From: Ficedula albicollis
Taxonomy: Eukaryota > Chordata > Aves > Passeriformes > Muscicapidae
Assembly (NCBI RefSeq): GCF_000247815.1
Contig: NC_021673.1
Coordinates: 51,592,138 to 51,656,137 of the forward strand
Length of the DNA stretch: 64,000 nucleotides
Direction of reading: 5' to 3'
In this document: one piece after another, positions 1 through 14,352 of the stretch
Position numbering within the stretch: the first letter of the stretch is position 1
How the letters are laid out: every line of letters begins with the position of its first letter
Notes under the pieces: model-generated
The model's database searches: none
The model's input: the letters and a program-made list of their open reading frames with translations, nothing else
Told to the model about the DNA's origin: nothing
Position numbers and translations under genes: made by a program

Positions 1-2586
1 ATTAAGATAATTTATACATTCACTGACAGAAACCTCTCATTTTTGGTAGAAAGCACTGTACATGTAAGAACAGAAAAGTGTCAGTAAGGAGTGCACTAGG
101 ATAGTTAGAGCCTCATATTGGGTTTTTGATCCAGCAAAGACTCCTAGACTAGTCACTAAGAAGGTACAGGAATGTGACCATAGGAAATAGGAATTGTGTT
201 AGGCACAATTGAAAGGCACAATTTGAAAAGGAATTTTCTTATGGATGACAGATTCTTGCCAATATAGTTACTTCCTCTCTAAGTTAGGAAGTTTAATCCT
301 TACTGTGGCACACTGTACTAAAGATAATAGAAACATACTCCTGCCAGTCAAATGCATCCACTGAACAAATTCAGGACCTTTCTGTCAAAATACAAGTACT
401 ACATAATAGTTATAGGCATCATAATAGTTAAGCACTTATTGCACCTTGTAATAGATCTTTTTATCAATATACCTATATATGTGCATAAAGTCAATAATCT
501 TTTACAGCAAAGCAACTCAATCTCTTCCTGCTGTCTAAAAGATGATGGAAGATTGATTAGGATGTACCTGGTCAGATACTGAAAATAAACTTAGGTCTTA
601 TTTCATGTGCAACTAATTTTTTGATAGTCTGGCACAAATGATCCATGAACATATTCAGCAAGCTGTCTTGTCCAAACTCCAGAATCTGAAGCATCTGTGC
701 CTGCAGGTCAGGCACAGAGGGAGTTTGGAGCAAAAGTTGCGGCTGGTGTACAAGAAGGAAGCTTCTTCTCTGCTTAAGGGATTTCATGCTCTTCAATAGT
801 TTCCTGATTTAACTGTAAAGCACTGCCATGACACAACGACCAAAGCTGCATGGAATGGAGCTTTCCTGGGCTGGGAAAACACATTAAGAGGGGAATGTGG
901 TCACAGACAAAAATCCATCTCCCCTTCCGACCAAATGCAGACTCCTGTATAGATATAGTTATATATATGTGGGGCTGGCTTCAAGAGGTCTGGAAAGACT
1001 CAAAGGAGATAGATGCCAGTCAGAAACCTCAGCCTTATCTTCTGAGTTCTGATTACAAACTGCTTTTTGCCTTTTAGTCTTAAAAATTTGTTATTGTGTT
1101 TATACTTCCCATGGAAATCAGCTAGGCATTTATAACTTGAAGATAAGTCCAGTATCTTCACTTATGTTTTCAATTTCTCAGAAACTCCTAATTTTTTGAG
1201 ACCATTCTTGAGAGAGCTGTAAGCTTGCAGTAAGCTTCCATTACAGAAAAGGTAATACAGATAGGTCTCACTATCTCAAATACCTGTATCCTCACCATTA
1301 ACGGCATTGTCCCTGTGTAGCTGAGAACAGGACAAGGTATTCATAGTTAATATATCCTTATTTTCTGTAAATAGTGTATAGAAGTCCCATTTGAGGTACA
1401 CAGAAGTGAAAAAATCTGTCCTAGTTAACAGTAAGTTGATATATGTTCCTGGCAATTACTGTCACCACAATACTGGAATGAGTATTTCCCCAATACACGA
1501 GCAATTATTTGAAGAACACCTGGCATATGGCTATTGCTAACCATAAGTGTTTAGAGACAATTTGTCAGCCACAGCTGTGTATATGACTTATGCACCACCA
1601 AAATACACTTCTCCTACACACAGAAGTATATAAGCTCCTAACTGGATTTACTAGGCTGATTCTAGCTTTCCCACTGGAGGACAGAGTATCAGCTCCAGCT
1701 AATTGCTAACACTTCAGGAAGATAAGGGCTTCCATGATGACCACATGACCACTTCTTCATTCAAATGCATATCTTAGAGCATTTTTTAATGGTGCACAGT
1801 GTGCTGCAGTTGCACAGCGGGGGAAAAAAAAGGGGGTTCTTCCTTTTTTTTTGTTTTTAGCAGTGAAGAGGAAGTATAATTTTCTTTGAAAAGAATGTCA
1901 AAAACCAGTAACCACAGATTCTTAATAGAATTCATAATGGTTTTCACTAAGAACAATCTAATTAGATCCAAACTGCTAATACATTTGATGCAATTATAGA
2001 GAAAATGGGTTCCCTGTAATTTAGTCTGTACATTATTCTTTGCTGAAAGAGTTCCTCTCTAACAGATAGATATTATAATAAGATTAAGTTCCTTAAATCA
2101 AGAATTATTTTTTAAAGGAAGGAAATGACCACCTGTTTACTGAAAATGACAATAAAGTGACATAATTTATTTTGCTGAAACTACCTTACAGTTGCAATGA
2201 CTAACAGTTCTGCCCACTCACTATTCCTTTTTCCAATAAAAAAGTGAAGAAGGTGACTAACAAAATAATACGTATTAGTAATGGTTCACTAATAAAAAGA
2301 GAAAATGAAATTAAAAATGTCCTTGATCAGCAACTCTTCAAGTGTTCAAATCAAATATTAACACAAGTGATTTTCCCCACTTAATGTTAAACATATTTCA
2401 TTATGATTATATTTATCACTATTCTATTGAGTATTTTGGAGATGGTCAGGTTTTTTTATTACTGAACTTTTGTCACTCATTGGCTGGGTGCTTAGTTAAG
2501 CAAGAAGACTTGCTTCTGACAAACAACTTAAATAATCTTTTGTAATAATAAGTAACTGATAATAAGTTTGAAAAATAAATTTCAGA

Positions 2587-2866
2587 AAACATTATGCTTG
2601 TACTCCACAGCTATGGATACATTTTCCCCCTTTTATTTTAAACTACAATTGTATCGATTGCTTTTAGAGTTTTACTTTTTTTTTTTTTAAACATTATGCT
2701 TGTACTCCACAGCTATGGATACATTTTTCCCCTTTTATTTTAATCTACAATTGTATCTATTGCTTTTAGAGTTTTACTCTTTTTTTTTTTTTTTTTTTTC
2801 CTCCCCCCTTTTATTTTAAACTACAATTGTATCGATTGCTTTTAGAGTTTTACTTTTTTTTTTTTT
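2587..2866 (+). repeat. Three-copy local tandem repeat separated by T runs
   Basis: A roughly 100-bp unit beginning AAACATTATGCTTGTACTCC and ending TTTTAGAGTTTTAC plus a T run occurs at 2587..2688 and again from 2689 to about 2799. A partial third copy, lacking about the first 40 bp, spans roughly 2803..2866. Copies differ by a few substitutions (for example TAAACTAC versus TAATCTAC) and by T-run length. Each boundary falls in a T homopolymer, which fits replication slippage but also fits contig ends joined imperfectly in assembly. Confidence 0.85.
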
Positions 2867-2878
2867 CTCATTAATGGA

Positions 2879-3133
2879 CTTATATGCTTAAGAAACTATT
2901 TTATTAGGTATTTTCAAGAAATAAGAAAACAGTTTGTTTTCTTGGTAAAGATCATCTGCTCTCTCTCTCCCTCAATATATCTGTGGTGGGTTTTTTGATG
3001 CTTATATGCTTAAGAAACTATTTTATTAGGTATTTTCAAGAAATAAGAAAACAGTTTGTTTTCTTGGCAAAGATCATCTGCTCTCATCTGCTCTCTCTCC
3101 CCCTCAATATATCTGTGGTGGGTTTTTTGATGG
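2879..3133 (+). repeat. Two-copy tandem duplication, ~122 bp unit
   Basis: The segment 2879..3000, beginning CTTATATGCTTAAGAAAC and ending TGGGTTTTTTGATG, is repeated directly from 3001 to about 3133. The second copy has one visible substitution (GGTAAAG to GGCAAAG) and an extra ATCTGCTCTC-like stretch in the CT-rich part. It lies only 12 bp after the preceding three-copy repeat, so this small area has been duplicated repeatedly or was assembled badly. Confidence 0.9.
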
Positions 3134-6100
3134 ATGCAGTTTTCTGACCTAAAATTTGGCTGATGTATGAGAACACTTTGGTTCCTGGTTGAAATCTTGG
3201 ATAAAACAATTTTGAGAATTCCTGAGCATATAGAAGCCTGGGGGTGTTTCTTTACTGATTTGTACCATCATCAGTGCATTTGTCCCTTCAAATTACTGCA
3301 GTTAGATTACAGCAGCATGTTCTACAATATGCTACACTACAAATCACTCAAGAAACTAGATAGGATAGCCGATTTAAAAGTGGGCTGCCTTCTTGGGAGG
3401 ACAAAAATTACAACTGTAATCATCTCATATTATAAGGTCTCCGATTTTATTTTCTCCTGAGCCTGCTTGGTATTGTTAAATTGTGTGGGATGGTAACACA
3501 GCGGTCGTTAGCAACGTGAATACACTAAGCACCTTTTCTGCAACAGTGCTGTAGACACAAGACCTGATGTACACAACTCATGTGGAAAAAATTACAGCAG
3601 GCCATATCCTCTTCTCCATCCTTTTATATTTCTCTTGGGGTGTGTTTATATATAAAAGCTTAAAAGTATATATAGCAATTTAAAACTAATTCGGCTATGG
3701 ACTTCAAAGGGGCTACAGTTGAGTTTATAAAAATGAAAAATATATGTTCGTTTGAAGTTAATGAGTGTTTTGACAATCTTGCCTGAGATTTGTAAATGCC
3801 AATTTTGCAGTACAGTTACTGTGGTGATATGAACTGCTAGCATCTTACTAACGTAGAAAATGGGGTTTAGAGCAGAAAAATCCAATATTAAGGAAAAAAA
3901 AAGAATAATTGAAGAATTGAAGAATGTTCTTATGAACTGAATTCTATAGAAAGCAAAGTTCGTCAGTTTCTCAATCAGTTTAGGTGCTGAATAGGAGCAA
4001 TCTCAAAATGTAATTGAGCATTCCTGCACTCATTTTCTATGTCTACTCATTTTATTCCTTCCTTTCGTTGTTTCTTGATTGAGATAATAATGAATATTCA
4101 AATTTAGCTAAGACTCGTAAGTTCTTTTTTACTTACAATGGTGTCTTGTGAGAAAATAAACTTCCCCAGTATTTACATAGTCTCTTTCATAACAATTCAG
4201 GAAAGAGAAAACTTCATTTATTTTGTGAACTTACAGTGATATTGAATGATAGAATTTTTCTAATAACTTATATATAATAGATAAATTCAGATACTTTACA
4301 AAATAGAGTGGAAGGAAGTGACCAAATTACAATTTTCACAGAACCAAAAGTTTCCAGACAAGTGATAATGAAATGGCTGTTCCAAAGCAACTTGTCAGAA
4401 ATCTCAAGGGACACTAGTGAAGTAGCAAGTAGAGGATGAATTCTCTGGATTACTAGAGATGATTTTGGACCATTCAGCAGAGTTGTAGGTGGAAAGCTAA
4501 TGACAAGAGTACCTCAAGAAACAGAATAGAGATCACTCGTGCCTTCAAAGAAAAAAGACTGCAACAACAGATATTCTTATGCTGAAAAGTAGTGCCTGAG
4601 GGAAGAAGCTTAAATCTGATTTGGACCCTGATGCAAAAAATTACCTCCTATGGCTGTTATTAGAAGCATGAGTTTAAAAATAATCCTATATTGAAAGGTA
4701 CAATAAATAATGAGATACAGTATAGCCATATGAAGGAGGACTTGGATCATTTAAGTGCCTAGCCTAACAGATGGCAATTGCAGCTTAGTTTAGATTAAGG
4801 AACATTAAAGTCAAGAACAAAGGACATAAAAGAATTAACTGTGATTGTTTTCAGCACAGTGAACAGAATATGGGCAAGGGCTGAAAACTTTTTTAACAGT
4901 TCAATAACTGAAGAATCAACTACTGGTTCTACTTTCTGAGGAGCAGCCTCACATCCAACCAAGTATTATACAGATGGAAAGACCAAATATGTCTCCTCCA
5001 AAGCATCTTTCAGTTCATTCTAGCATATCATAGGAGCATATGTACTTAAAAAAATTAACTACTGCCTGATTTTTTCTTTTACAGAGCAACACAGCACAAT
5101 CCTTTAGCTATGATGCCAAACTGGTCTTCCTAGAATCACTGAAAAAAGTAACACAATTTAAAAAAAATATATTTCAAAAGATATCTTGAAGAGAAGGGCT
5201 CTTCAAAGCTTTCACTATGTTAGATTGGGCCATAAGAAACCCTGAGCTGTTCTGGCTGACTTTCTATTCTCATGGAGAGACAGAAAGAGACTAATGCAGG
5301 TCTCAAGTGCTACCACTAAAAACTCTCCTTACCTTTCATTCCACCATCAGCTAAGTGCTTGAAGCTTCACCATATTTTTGACTGATCCAACTTAGTTCTC
5401 TCAAGAACATGGTCCACTCTCCTCTCTCACATCCTCTTATCCCCACTCCACAGACAGACAGGAAGAGAAATATAGTGTGCTGAAGTACCCTTTCTAATTA
5501 TTGCATCAATAAACTGAATGTTAGGCAACCTCCCGAAAAAATATCTATTTTTCTTTAAAAAAATTTCTGTTTTTCTTTCAAAAGGTGCCTCCAGATTGGA
5601 GAAATTACACTTCCAAGTTTTAGTGTATGTTCTTGGTAGTTTGCAATTATTTCATCATTATTCTGAATCATACTGGCCACATTTAAACTAAGGAATCCCA
5701 TTTTAATTACTACATAAACCTAAGCATTGCCTAATTACATAAGAAAAACTACCATTATACATAGTTTAGTGCAAAATCATGTTTCCTGTATTTTTTCATA
5801 ACTGTGCAAAAATTTATTTAGATAATTCAAAAAACATTGATATTGGATGAATAATATGGACAGTAGAATAAAGTTTAGTTATGTTGTGACTGACAGAAGA
5901 ATTTTGTTAACTTGAATGTCTTTATTTGTCATTTCTCAAATGAAGCATGACTTGAATTCTAAACTAAACTACCATGCCATACATTACTTTAAGAAACATT
6001 CTATGAAAATTTTTAGTACACCTGTGGTTTGATATGTGGCACAGAGTGACATGAGGAGAGAAGAAAAAGTCAATCAGACTTCATAGTAAAGTCAGCAAAT

Positions 6101-7635
6101 TTAATAAAGTAAGCTTAAAAGATTTTCCTATTCTGAATGTTATGATCTCATTCTGTCTCAATCCAATTTTTATAATATAAGAGAAAAAACATTAATTTCT
6201 ATGCTAGTTTACAGTAAAAGACACGGCTTGGTCCTGAGAAAAGACAATATCCGACTTGCACTTATGAGTAGTAAAGTTCACAAGCATAATTCTTCTAATG
6301 GAAGAATTAAAAGTACTATAAGAATGGGAAACAAACATCATGTTAGACCAATAAGATATTTTTAACTTATGGAAATTCTTGAATTTTAAGTTTTTCAATT
6401 CTTTGTATACCATGGATGCCTTCTCTTTCCCTCTCATCTCAGGACCACCATTAAAACCCCATAACCTGTTGCATGGGACACTATTTCCACCTGAGGGAAC
6501 AGCATGTTTTTATACCAATGTTTCTTTCAAGGAAATACAAATTAGCATTTTCAGAAACTCCAACTATCGTTGCAGTCTGCATCTGTAAAAATTGTACCCT
6601 AAGTGTCATATAGCTCAAAGACAGTGCTATGTAAAAACACTCTAAGAAAGCCCAGTGCTTCACCAGCTGCCTTGCTGGCTTCCTGCTAGCAGATATACAA
6701 CAGATTCTCACTTCCAGGAATTTCTTTCTAACATAGGGCTCATGAAAAGAAATGCAGAAGTATGTCTATTTCCATTAACCTAGTGTTCATGAATAGTCTT
6801 TTTATGCTTCAATGTAGAAATCACAGCATTCAGAAAAACATCATAGAATTTGGAGGAGAGGGTGGCATATGTGAAAATGAAGATGCTTTTTAACTACATC
6901 TAATATTACTTCATTTTTCATCAAAGGCTTGCATATACTATCCCATATACTCCAAAACCACTCAGAAATATAACATCATCTATTAAGAAATTTAACACAT
7001 CTCATTATGTGGAAATGGTATATTTTAAATGAATATTTCTGAGATACTGAAAAATTCATGATTGTGCATAATTGAACTTTGTAGTTCAAGTTCAACAGAA
7101 CTAATTAGCTAAGTGTTTTGTTGTATCATTATCTGGAAAAAGAGATATTAAACTCTCTTCTTACTGAGGTACCAAATATATATGGAAACCAACCATTACA
7201 ACAGCAAAACATTTTCTGGAACAACGAGAAATTTACAAGGAAACATCTCTTCACGTTCATCAGCCTGATATTCAGAGGTAAAGGAGAATACTACACTGGA
7301 TCTGACAAATTTCACACATGGTCAAGTTGATTCCTGCAAAAGTTGACTACAGTTTATCCATGAACTCCAGCTTGCTTGGCCTGGGCCTATCCTTTGGCCT
7401 CTGTCAATCACTCTTCTTTATATATATGTAATCTTTTCTCTTGGTAAGTACACATGCAACTCATGCAACTTTCCGGGCGACTAAGCTGTTTGACTATGTT
7501 TTATTTAGAATTTTAAATTATTTCTCCATCACAATATAAAAAGATGATGTCTGGAATAAAATAAGAACTTTTTAAGTGAAATTTTCATTGGTGATGGAAA
7601 CCATTTAGCAATCAACTACTTAGGGACCTTCAAGT

Positions 7636-8271
7636 GCCTTCTCTAATTATTAACCACTTCGCTATTTATTTTATTATGTTTCCCCATTTTCAACAAATAG
7701 GAAGTTTATTTCCTTGGAGAAGACAAACAAATTATACCCCCTCGAATATGAAGGCAGCCCTCTGAATTCCATAGGGTTCTCCAAGAACAATTAAACTATC
7801 CATAGATCAAATTAAAATAGCGACATTCAAAAAGTCTATGAAGTTCCTCTTGTCTATCAGACATATATATGTACATATATACATTAAATGTACACTATGG
7901 CAGATAATTCTCATTGCTTAACTTCTGAATATTACCCACTGCAGAAGATTAAATTCTTGAACCAAACACTGAGATTTTATGAAGGCTATTGACTTTGTTA
8001 CATTCTGAGAAGCTACAGAAATCAATCTTCTCACAGATTTCCAAATGCAGGTCTGAAACTTGCATAACTGACTATGCATATTTATTTCTTCCATACTATT
8101 AGAACAATTCAAAATGCACATAACCACAAAATTTTGGTGCATAAGGAAACAAAAATAGACACAAATTTTCCCCAATTAATTTAGTGGGTCAAATGTTTCA
8201 TTCTGCTTCTCTAAAAGTGACTTTTCCACTGATTGAGAGAGGAAAAAGTAAAAGTAAAAAGGGGAAGAAAG
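7636..8271 (+). repeat. 636-bp duplicated segment, copy 1
   Basis: This unit begins GCCTTCTCTAATTATTAACC and ends GGGGAAGAAAG. It recurs at a constant offset of +1053 bp at 8689..9324. I saw only a few substitutions between copies (TTTATT/TATATT, CCCC/CTCC, TATGG/TACGG, CTTAAC/CTTAAG), so identity is near 99%. It has no recognisable coding content. The matching 85-residue minus-strand frames in the two copies are a consequence of the duplication. Copy 1 runs straight into CR1-related sequence and is probably the genuine locus. Confidence 0.9.
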
Positions 8272-8299
8272 TACCCTTACCCCCTCAAATGCCAGGTTC

Positions 8300-8647
8300 A
8301 TGGTCCACTGAGGGAAGAACTGGCCAAAGGATGGGGCTCAAAGGGTTGTGGTGAATGGGGCTAGATCTGGCTGGTGACCAGTGATCAGTGGTGTGTGTTC
8401 CTCAGGGTGCAATTCTGGAGCCAGTTTGTTCAATGTTTGCTTTAGTGATCTGGATGCAGAAGTTGAATACATGGTGAGCAAGTCTCTAGAGGATTCTAAA
8501 CTGTCTCTTTCAGGGGACTAGAGGCCTTGTACAGGGATCTGGATAAATTGGAATACTGGGTAATCATCCATGGCATGCAATTTGACAAGAGCAAATGTTG
8601 CATTCTACACCTGGGATGCAGCAACAGCAGATGCAAGTCTAGGCTGG
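8300..8647 (+). mobile_element. CR1 LINE fragment, reverse-transcriptase part (left half)
   Basis: The sequence resembles the avian CR1 ORF2 reverse-transcriptase coding region. Read in frame from about 8391, a degraded peptide SLFNVCFSDLDAE is visible, comparable to the CR1 RT stretch that usually reads LFNIFINDLD. It continues into the part corresponding to the CR1 stretch that reads GCACCTGGG (here CTACACCTGGG near 8607). The frame is decayed, so this is a dead copy. It stops abruptly at TAGGCTGG (8640..8647) and its continuation starts at a second TAGGCTGG at 10598. The left edge is approximate. Confidence 0.8.
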
Positions 8648-8688
8648 TGTGGGGAGCCAGGGTGTTCCCCTGGCCTCCTTGGGGGTCT

Positions 8689-10523
<1,835 letters not shown>

Positions 10524-10597
10524 AAGCTGGGTGCCAGACCACCTGCATGTCCACCTAAGGTGATCTCAGGTCTAAGGAGACACCTCAGGCTGTGACA

Positions 10598-10990
10598 TAG
10601 GCTGGGAGAGGAGTGGCTGCAGAAAGGGGTCTCTGGGTGCTGGCTGATAGGAGGCTCAACAGGAGCCAGCAGTGTGTGCCCTGGCAGCCAGGAGGGTAAA
10701 CCTCATTCTAAAGTGCACCAAACATGTCATCAGCCAGTCAAAACAAGTGATTATCCTGCTGTATTTAGCAGCAATGTGGCCTCTCCCTAAGTATTGTGTG
10801 AGGTTATGGGCCCCATAATTTAAAAAGAGCATTATGATACTTGAATGCATTCATAGGAGGATACCAAAGTTTGGAAGGGGCTGGAATGTCCTCTGAGGAG
10901 TGACGGAGGGCACTGGGCTTGTCTGCTTTGGAGAGCAGGAGACTGAGGGGTGACCTGCTCCCTACAGTTTTCTGAGGTGGGACAGTGGTC
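10598..10990 (+). mobile_element. CR1 LINE fragment (right half)
   Basis: This continues the CR1 interrupted at 8647. It carries CR1-like landmarks in order: GGTGCTGGCTGATAGGAGGC, GAGCCAGCAGTGTG, a stretch like GTGAGGTTATGGGCCCC, GAGAGCAGGAGACTGAGGGG and TGACCTGCTCCCTACAGTTT. These correspond to the 3' part of CR1 ORF2. It is degraded, with no open frame. Similarity fades at about 10990. I see no CR1 3' tail here, so the element is also truncated at its 3' end. Confidence 0.8.
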
Positions 10991-13900
10991 TACAAAGTGG
11001 GCAGCCACCAGTGTCTAAAAGAGAGCACATGAGCAGTACAAGTCTTTCTGCCCAGGGACTTGTCCCTCCCTTGCTGGCCTTGCCCTGCACACAGCTGCTG
11101 GGCGTCTCTTTAAAGTAATCTGGACAGTCAGACAATGTTAGTATGGGGATTTGTACCCTAAACATTACTTTGAGTGTAGGGATGTCAGAGGTGATAGCAA
11201 GGCTTTTGTTTTCCTCTGCATGAACTGTGCACAGATTAGAGAGCGTGTGGGATTCAGACACTGGTCCGTATCCAGCACTAACACGTCTGCTTACAGTGGG
11301 GTCTTCTAATTTCTAGTACCCAGAAAACAGTTTCAGAGTAGCTGATGTTGCAACTCAAACATTTCATTACAGCTGAAATTTCACTATAATGTAATCTGCT
11401 GAGTACCTACTTAGTGAGTAAAATTTCACTAAACATGTAGACTGGATGGCTAAGGAAATTTATAACAGAGTAAAAGGCTTCCATCATTAATTCAAGAACC
11501 AAAACTAATCTCAGTTTTTAGATACAAAACCAGCTTTCATTTGTAGCATTTTTTTAGCCCATGAAAAAAGTTTGGATCCCAAAAGAAAAGCCATCTAAAA
11601 AATTATATGGCATTATGGCATTAAAATGTCAATACCAAAATTCAGTGGACACTAAATTCAACAAAACCAAAAGATCAAAAAATTAAAGCTTTTAAGAATT
11701 TCATAATAATGGAAAAATCTTTGCAATATACAGAAGAGGGGTGAACAGTCCCATTTTCTTCAAAATCTGTTTTATTGCAGTCACTTGGCAGATATTCACT
11801 CAGGCATAAGAATATGCTGCAAATAAATGAAAGATAAGATCCTTCTATTGCCTTTTAAAAAAATTGACAAGTAAACAAAAAACCCCAAACCCAAAAACCA
11901 TATCTACCTAAAAGAAATAAAATATTAAATAAAACCTGGAATTTTTTACAGAGACAAAAGGACAGACCATTGGAGAGAACTGACTACCTCAAGATATTCA
12001 CAGATCTAGGCCAGGATTTAAGTTTACTTTTTTTATTTGCTCAAAAGCACATAGATAGTACTGACAATTGCTCCACGTGCAGTCTCATTCCTGAATCTGA
12101 AAAAATAATGAAGAAACCACATGAAGCAAAAAATATTATTGAAAAGGGAATAGGAAAGGACTCAATATTGATGTTGGTATTAAAACACTAGTTTAAAATA
12201 CATTTCAACTAAGTGTTAGCAACTGAGTTAATAGAAGACATTTCCCAGGCCTGGAAACAAAGGGACAGGGGAGGAACAGAAGAAATTTCAAGAGAAATTA
12301 TCTTTGTTATAGTTACACTTTCAAAAAACATTATGTGATTTGAAAATACTAAAATTTAATCTTGAAAAATTGTCTAGTTTTGGCACTTCACGTACACCTA
12401 AACCTCATATGATTGATTAGCTACTTCTACGTAGGAAGAAGGCTGAAACAGTAGCTACTCTAATTTGATTCTCTTCTATCTCTGATGTAACAAAAAAAGT
12501 GATTTGCTGGTCTCTGGCATCGGCAGTGCTTCTTTTCCACTGCAGATACCATAAAGCCCTGCAAAGCATTTGAAAGTATAGGTTTGCAATACAGCTGAGT
12601 CTTAAGTAATACAATTTTTATATTGTTAAGACAGTCATAGCAAAAATCTTCAACAGCTATGGCAAAAGTGTTAGGCAGGAGGGAAGCAACCATTCAGCTC
12701 CAGGACACAGTGGTAAAGACTCTAGAAATGTCAGACTGCCCCTCTGAATATCAATATTAATTAAGTCGGCTAGTGCCTTTTTTTTGTAGTTTTTATTTCC
12801 CATAGATTTATAAGCAATTTATAAGTAATTTGGTTTATGCAATGAGATAGACAAGCTATGAATATTCATGCCACTGCACAATGCAAGTTGTCCTTTTGCT
12901 AATAACTCTTAACCAGAAATACTTATGAATCTGCCCCAGTTGTTTCTGCTCTGCCTAGCAGAGATGTCAGTCACCTGAATAGTCTCAGTACTATTTTTGG
13001 TTGGTATCCGATTGGCTCAGCTGGCTGTTCATCAGATGCTCACTGTACAACACAAGATTGACCATTCCAGCTTAGTTCTGTGGTAGTTATCAGAACAAAA
13101 CTAGCAATAATGCATCTTCAAGTAAAAAATTCCTTCTGACAGAAACATGTCTGATCTATACCCACAAATAAGGTGCACACAGGCTTTGGAGAGCTAAGTC
13201 AGCTTCTATTCAGTTCAGTTCCCTTAGAACTTCTAAGGGAAATTTTCTCTGTGAGAACACCAATTCTTGTCCAGCAAGTTAAAAAAAAGGGAATCCAATC
13301 AAGTAGTAATGGTCCTACACAATAATTTACAACATTGCCAGTTCCAATTGCTTTGCAACAATATTTTTTCCTACTACTACTGATATGCTATTAAACATAT
13401 TTAATTTTTTTTAATCATTACTGACAAGCTTATTCCATTGTAGTCAGCAAATGCTGGTCTGAAAAAAATCTACTGTGATTTCTATTTGTGATGCATAAGT
13501 GCATCCCAAAGTGAAGATAAAAAGCTATTTTCTTTGGAGGAATATAATCTCAAGGCTTAGGGTACTGCTTTGGCAAAACCCATACAAATAATTTTAGGAA
13601 GGTAATAATTTCTTCTCACCAGTTTTCCTAACTTGCTTACTATTGAATCCTTCAGCGTGTGGAGAGTTAGTCTACTAAATCTCATCTAGAATAATGGAAG
13701 ATTATTACCTCAATAACTCTCTCTCAGGGAAGCATATCTTGAAACATACCAGATAAAGCCAGTATTTCCAGGCCTCCTGAAGAAAGGAAAACTTGGGCTT
13801 AGCAGATAGAAAAAACTCTAAAGCAGGAAGCACAGAAAGCATGCTAATTCTCTTAATAATGTGAACTCTTAAAACAATAAAAGTGAACCCAGACCCCTAA

Positions 13901-14312
13901 CATTGAAACACTTGGCTTCCAGTACCCAAGTGGAAGGAGATCCTTACACCTATCTGTTAAGACTTTCTTAAAAACAAGAAACCTGGCTTACAAGTGCATC
14001 TTTCCATTCAAAATCTAAAAATTTTCTCTGGAAGTTACCTGGCTGTAGATGTTCCCTACCCACTGTACAAAGTTTCACAGCTTGTCTTATGGTCATGTTG
14101 GCTGGACTGTTATTACTAAACCATATGGAATGCTAGCATCAGTTTGTTCTTAAGTTTTATCCTGTTTATTTCAACCATTCTTTCTGGTGCTGTGGAGCAA
14201 GGAATCTCAGTAGGTTGCAACCAAATCTGGTTCTTCCAGGAAAATTCCTCATTGGTTTTGATTGACTACCATATTTTCAGAGGAAGCACTACTTTCTGTG
14301 ACCTTGAAGCTT

Positions 14313-14352
14313 AAAAAAAAAAAAAAAAAAGAAAAAACAAAAAAATAAAAAG
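14313..14352 (+). repeat. Poly-A / A-rich stretch
   Basis: Eighteen consecutive A are followed by an A-rich imperfect run containing single G, C and T. I recognise no retrotransposon body upstream, so this is simple low-complexity sequence rather than a supported retrogene tail. Confidence 0.85.

Noticed and set aside
572..796. 74-codon minus-strand frame with a leucine-rich, moderately protein-like composition
   Set aside because: No family is recognised, there is no supporting splice context and it is a single short frame. It could be an old repeat fragment but I cannot support it.
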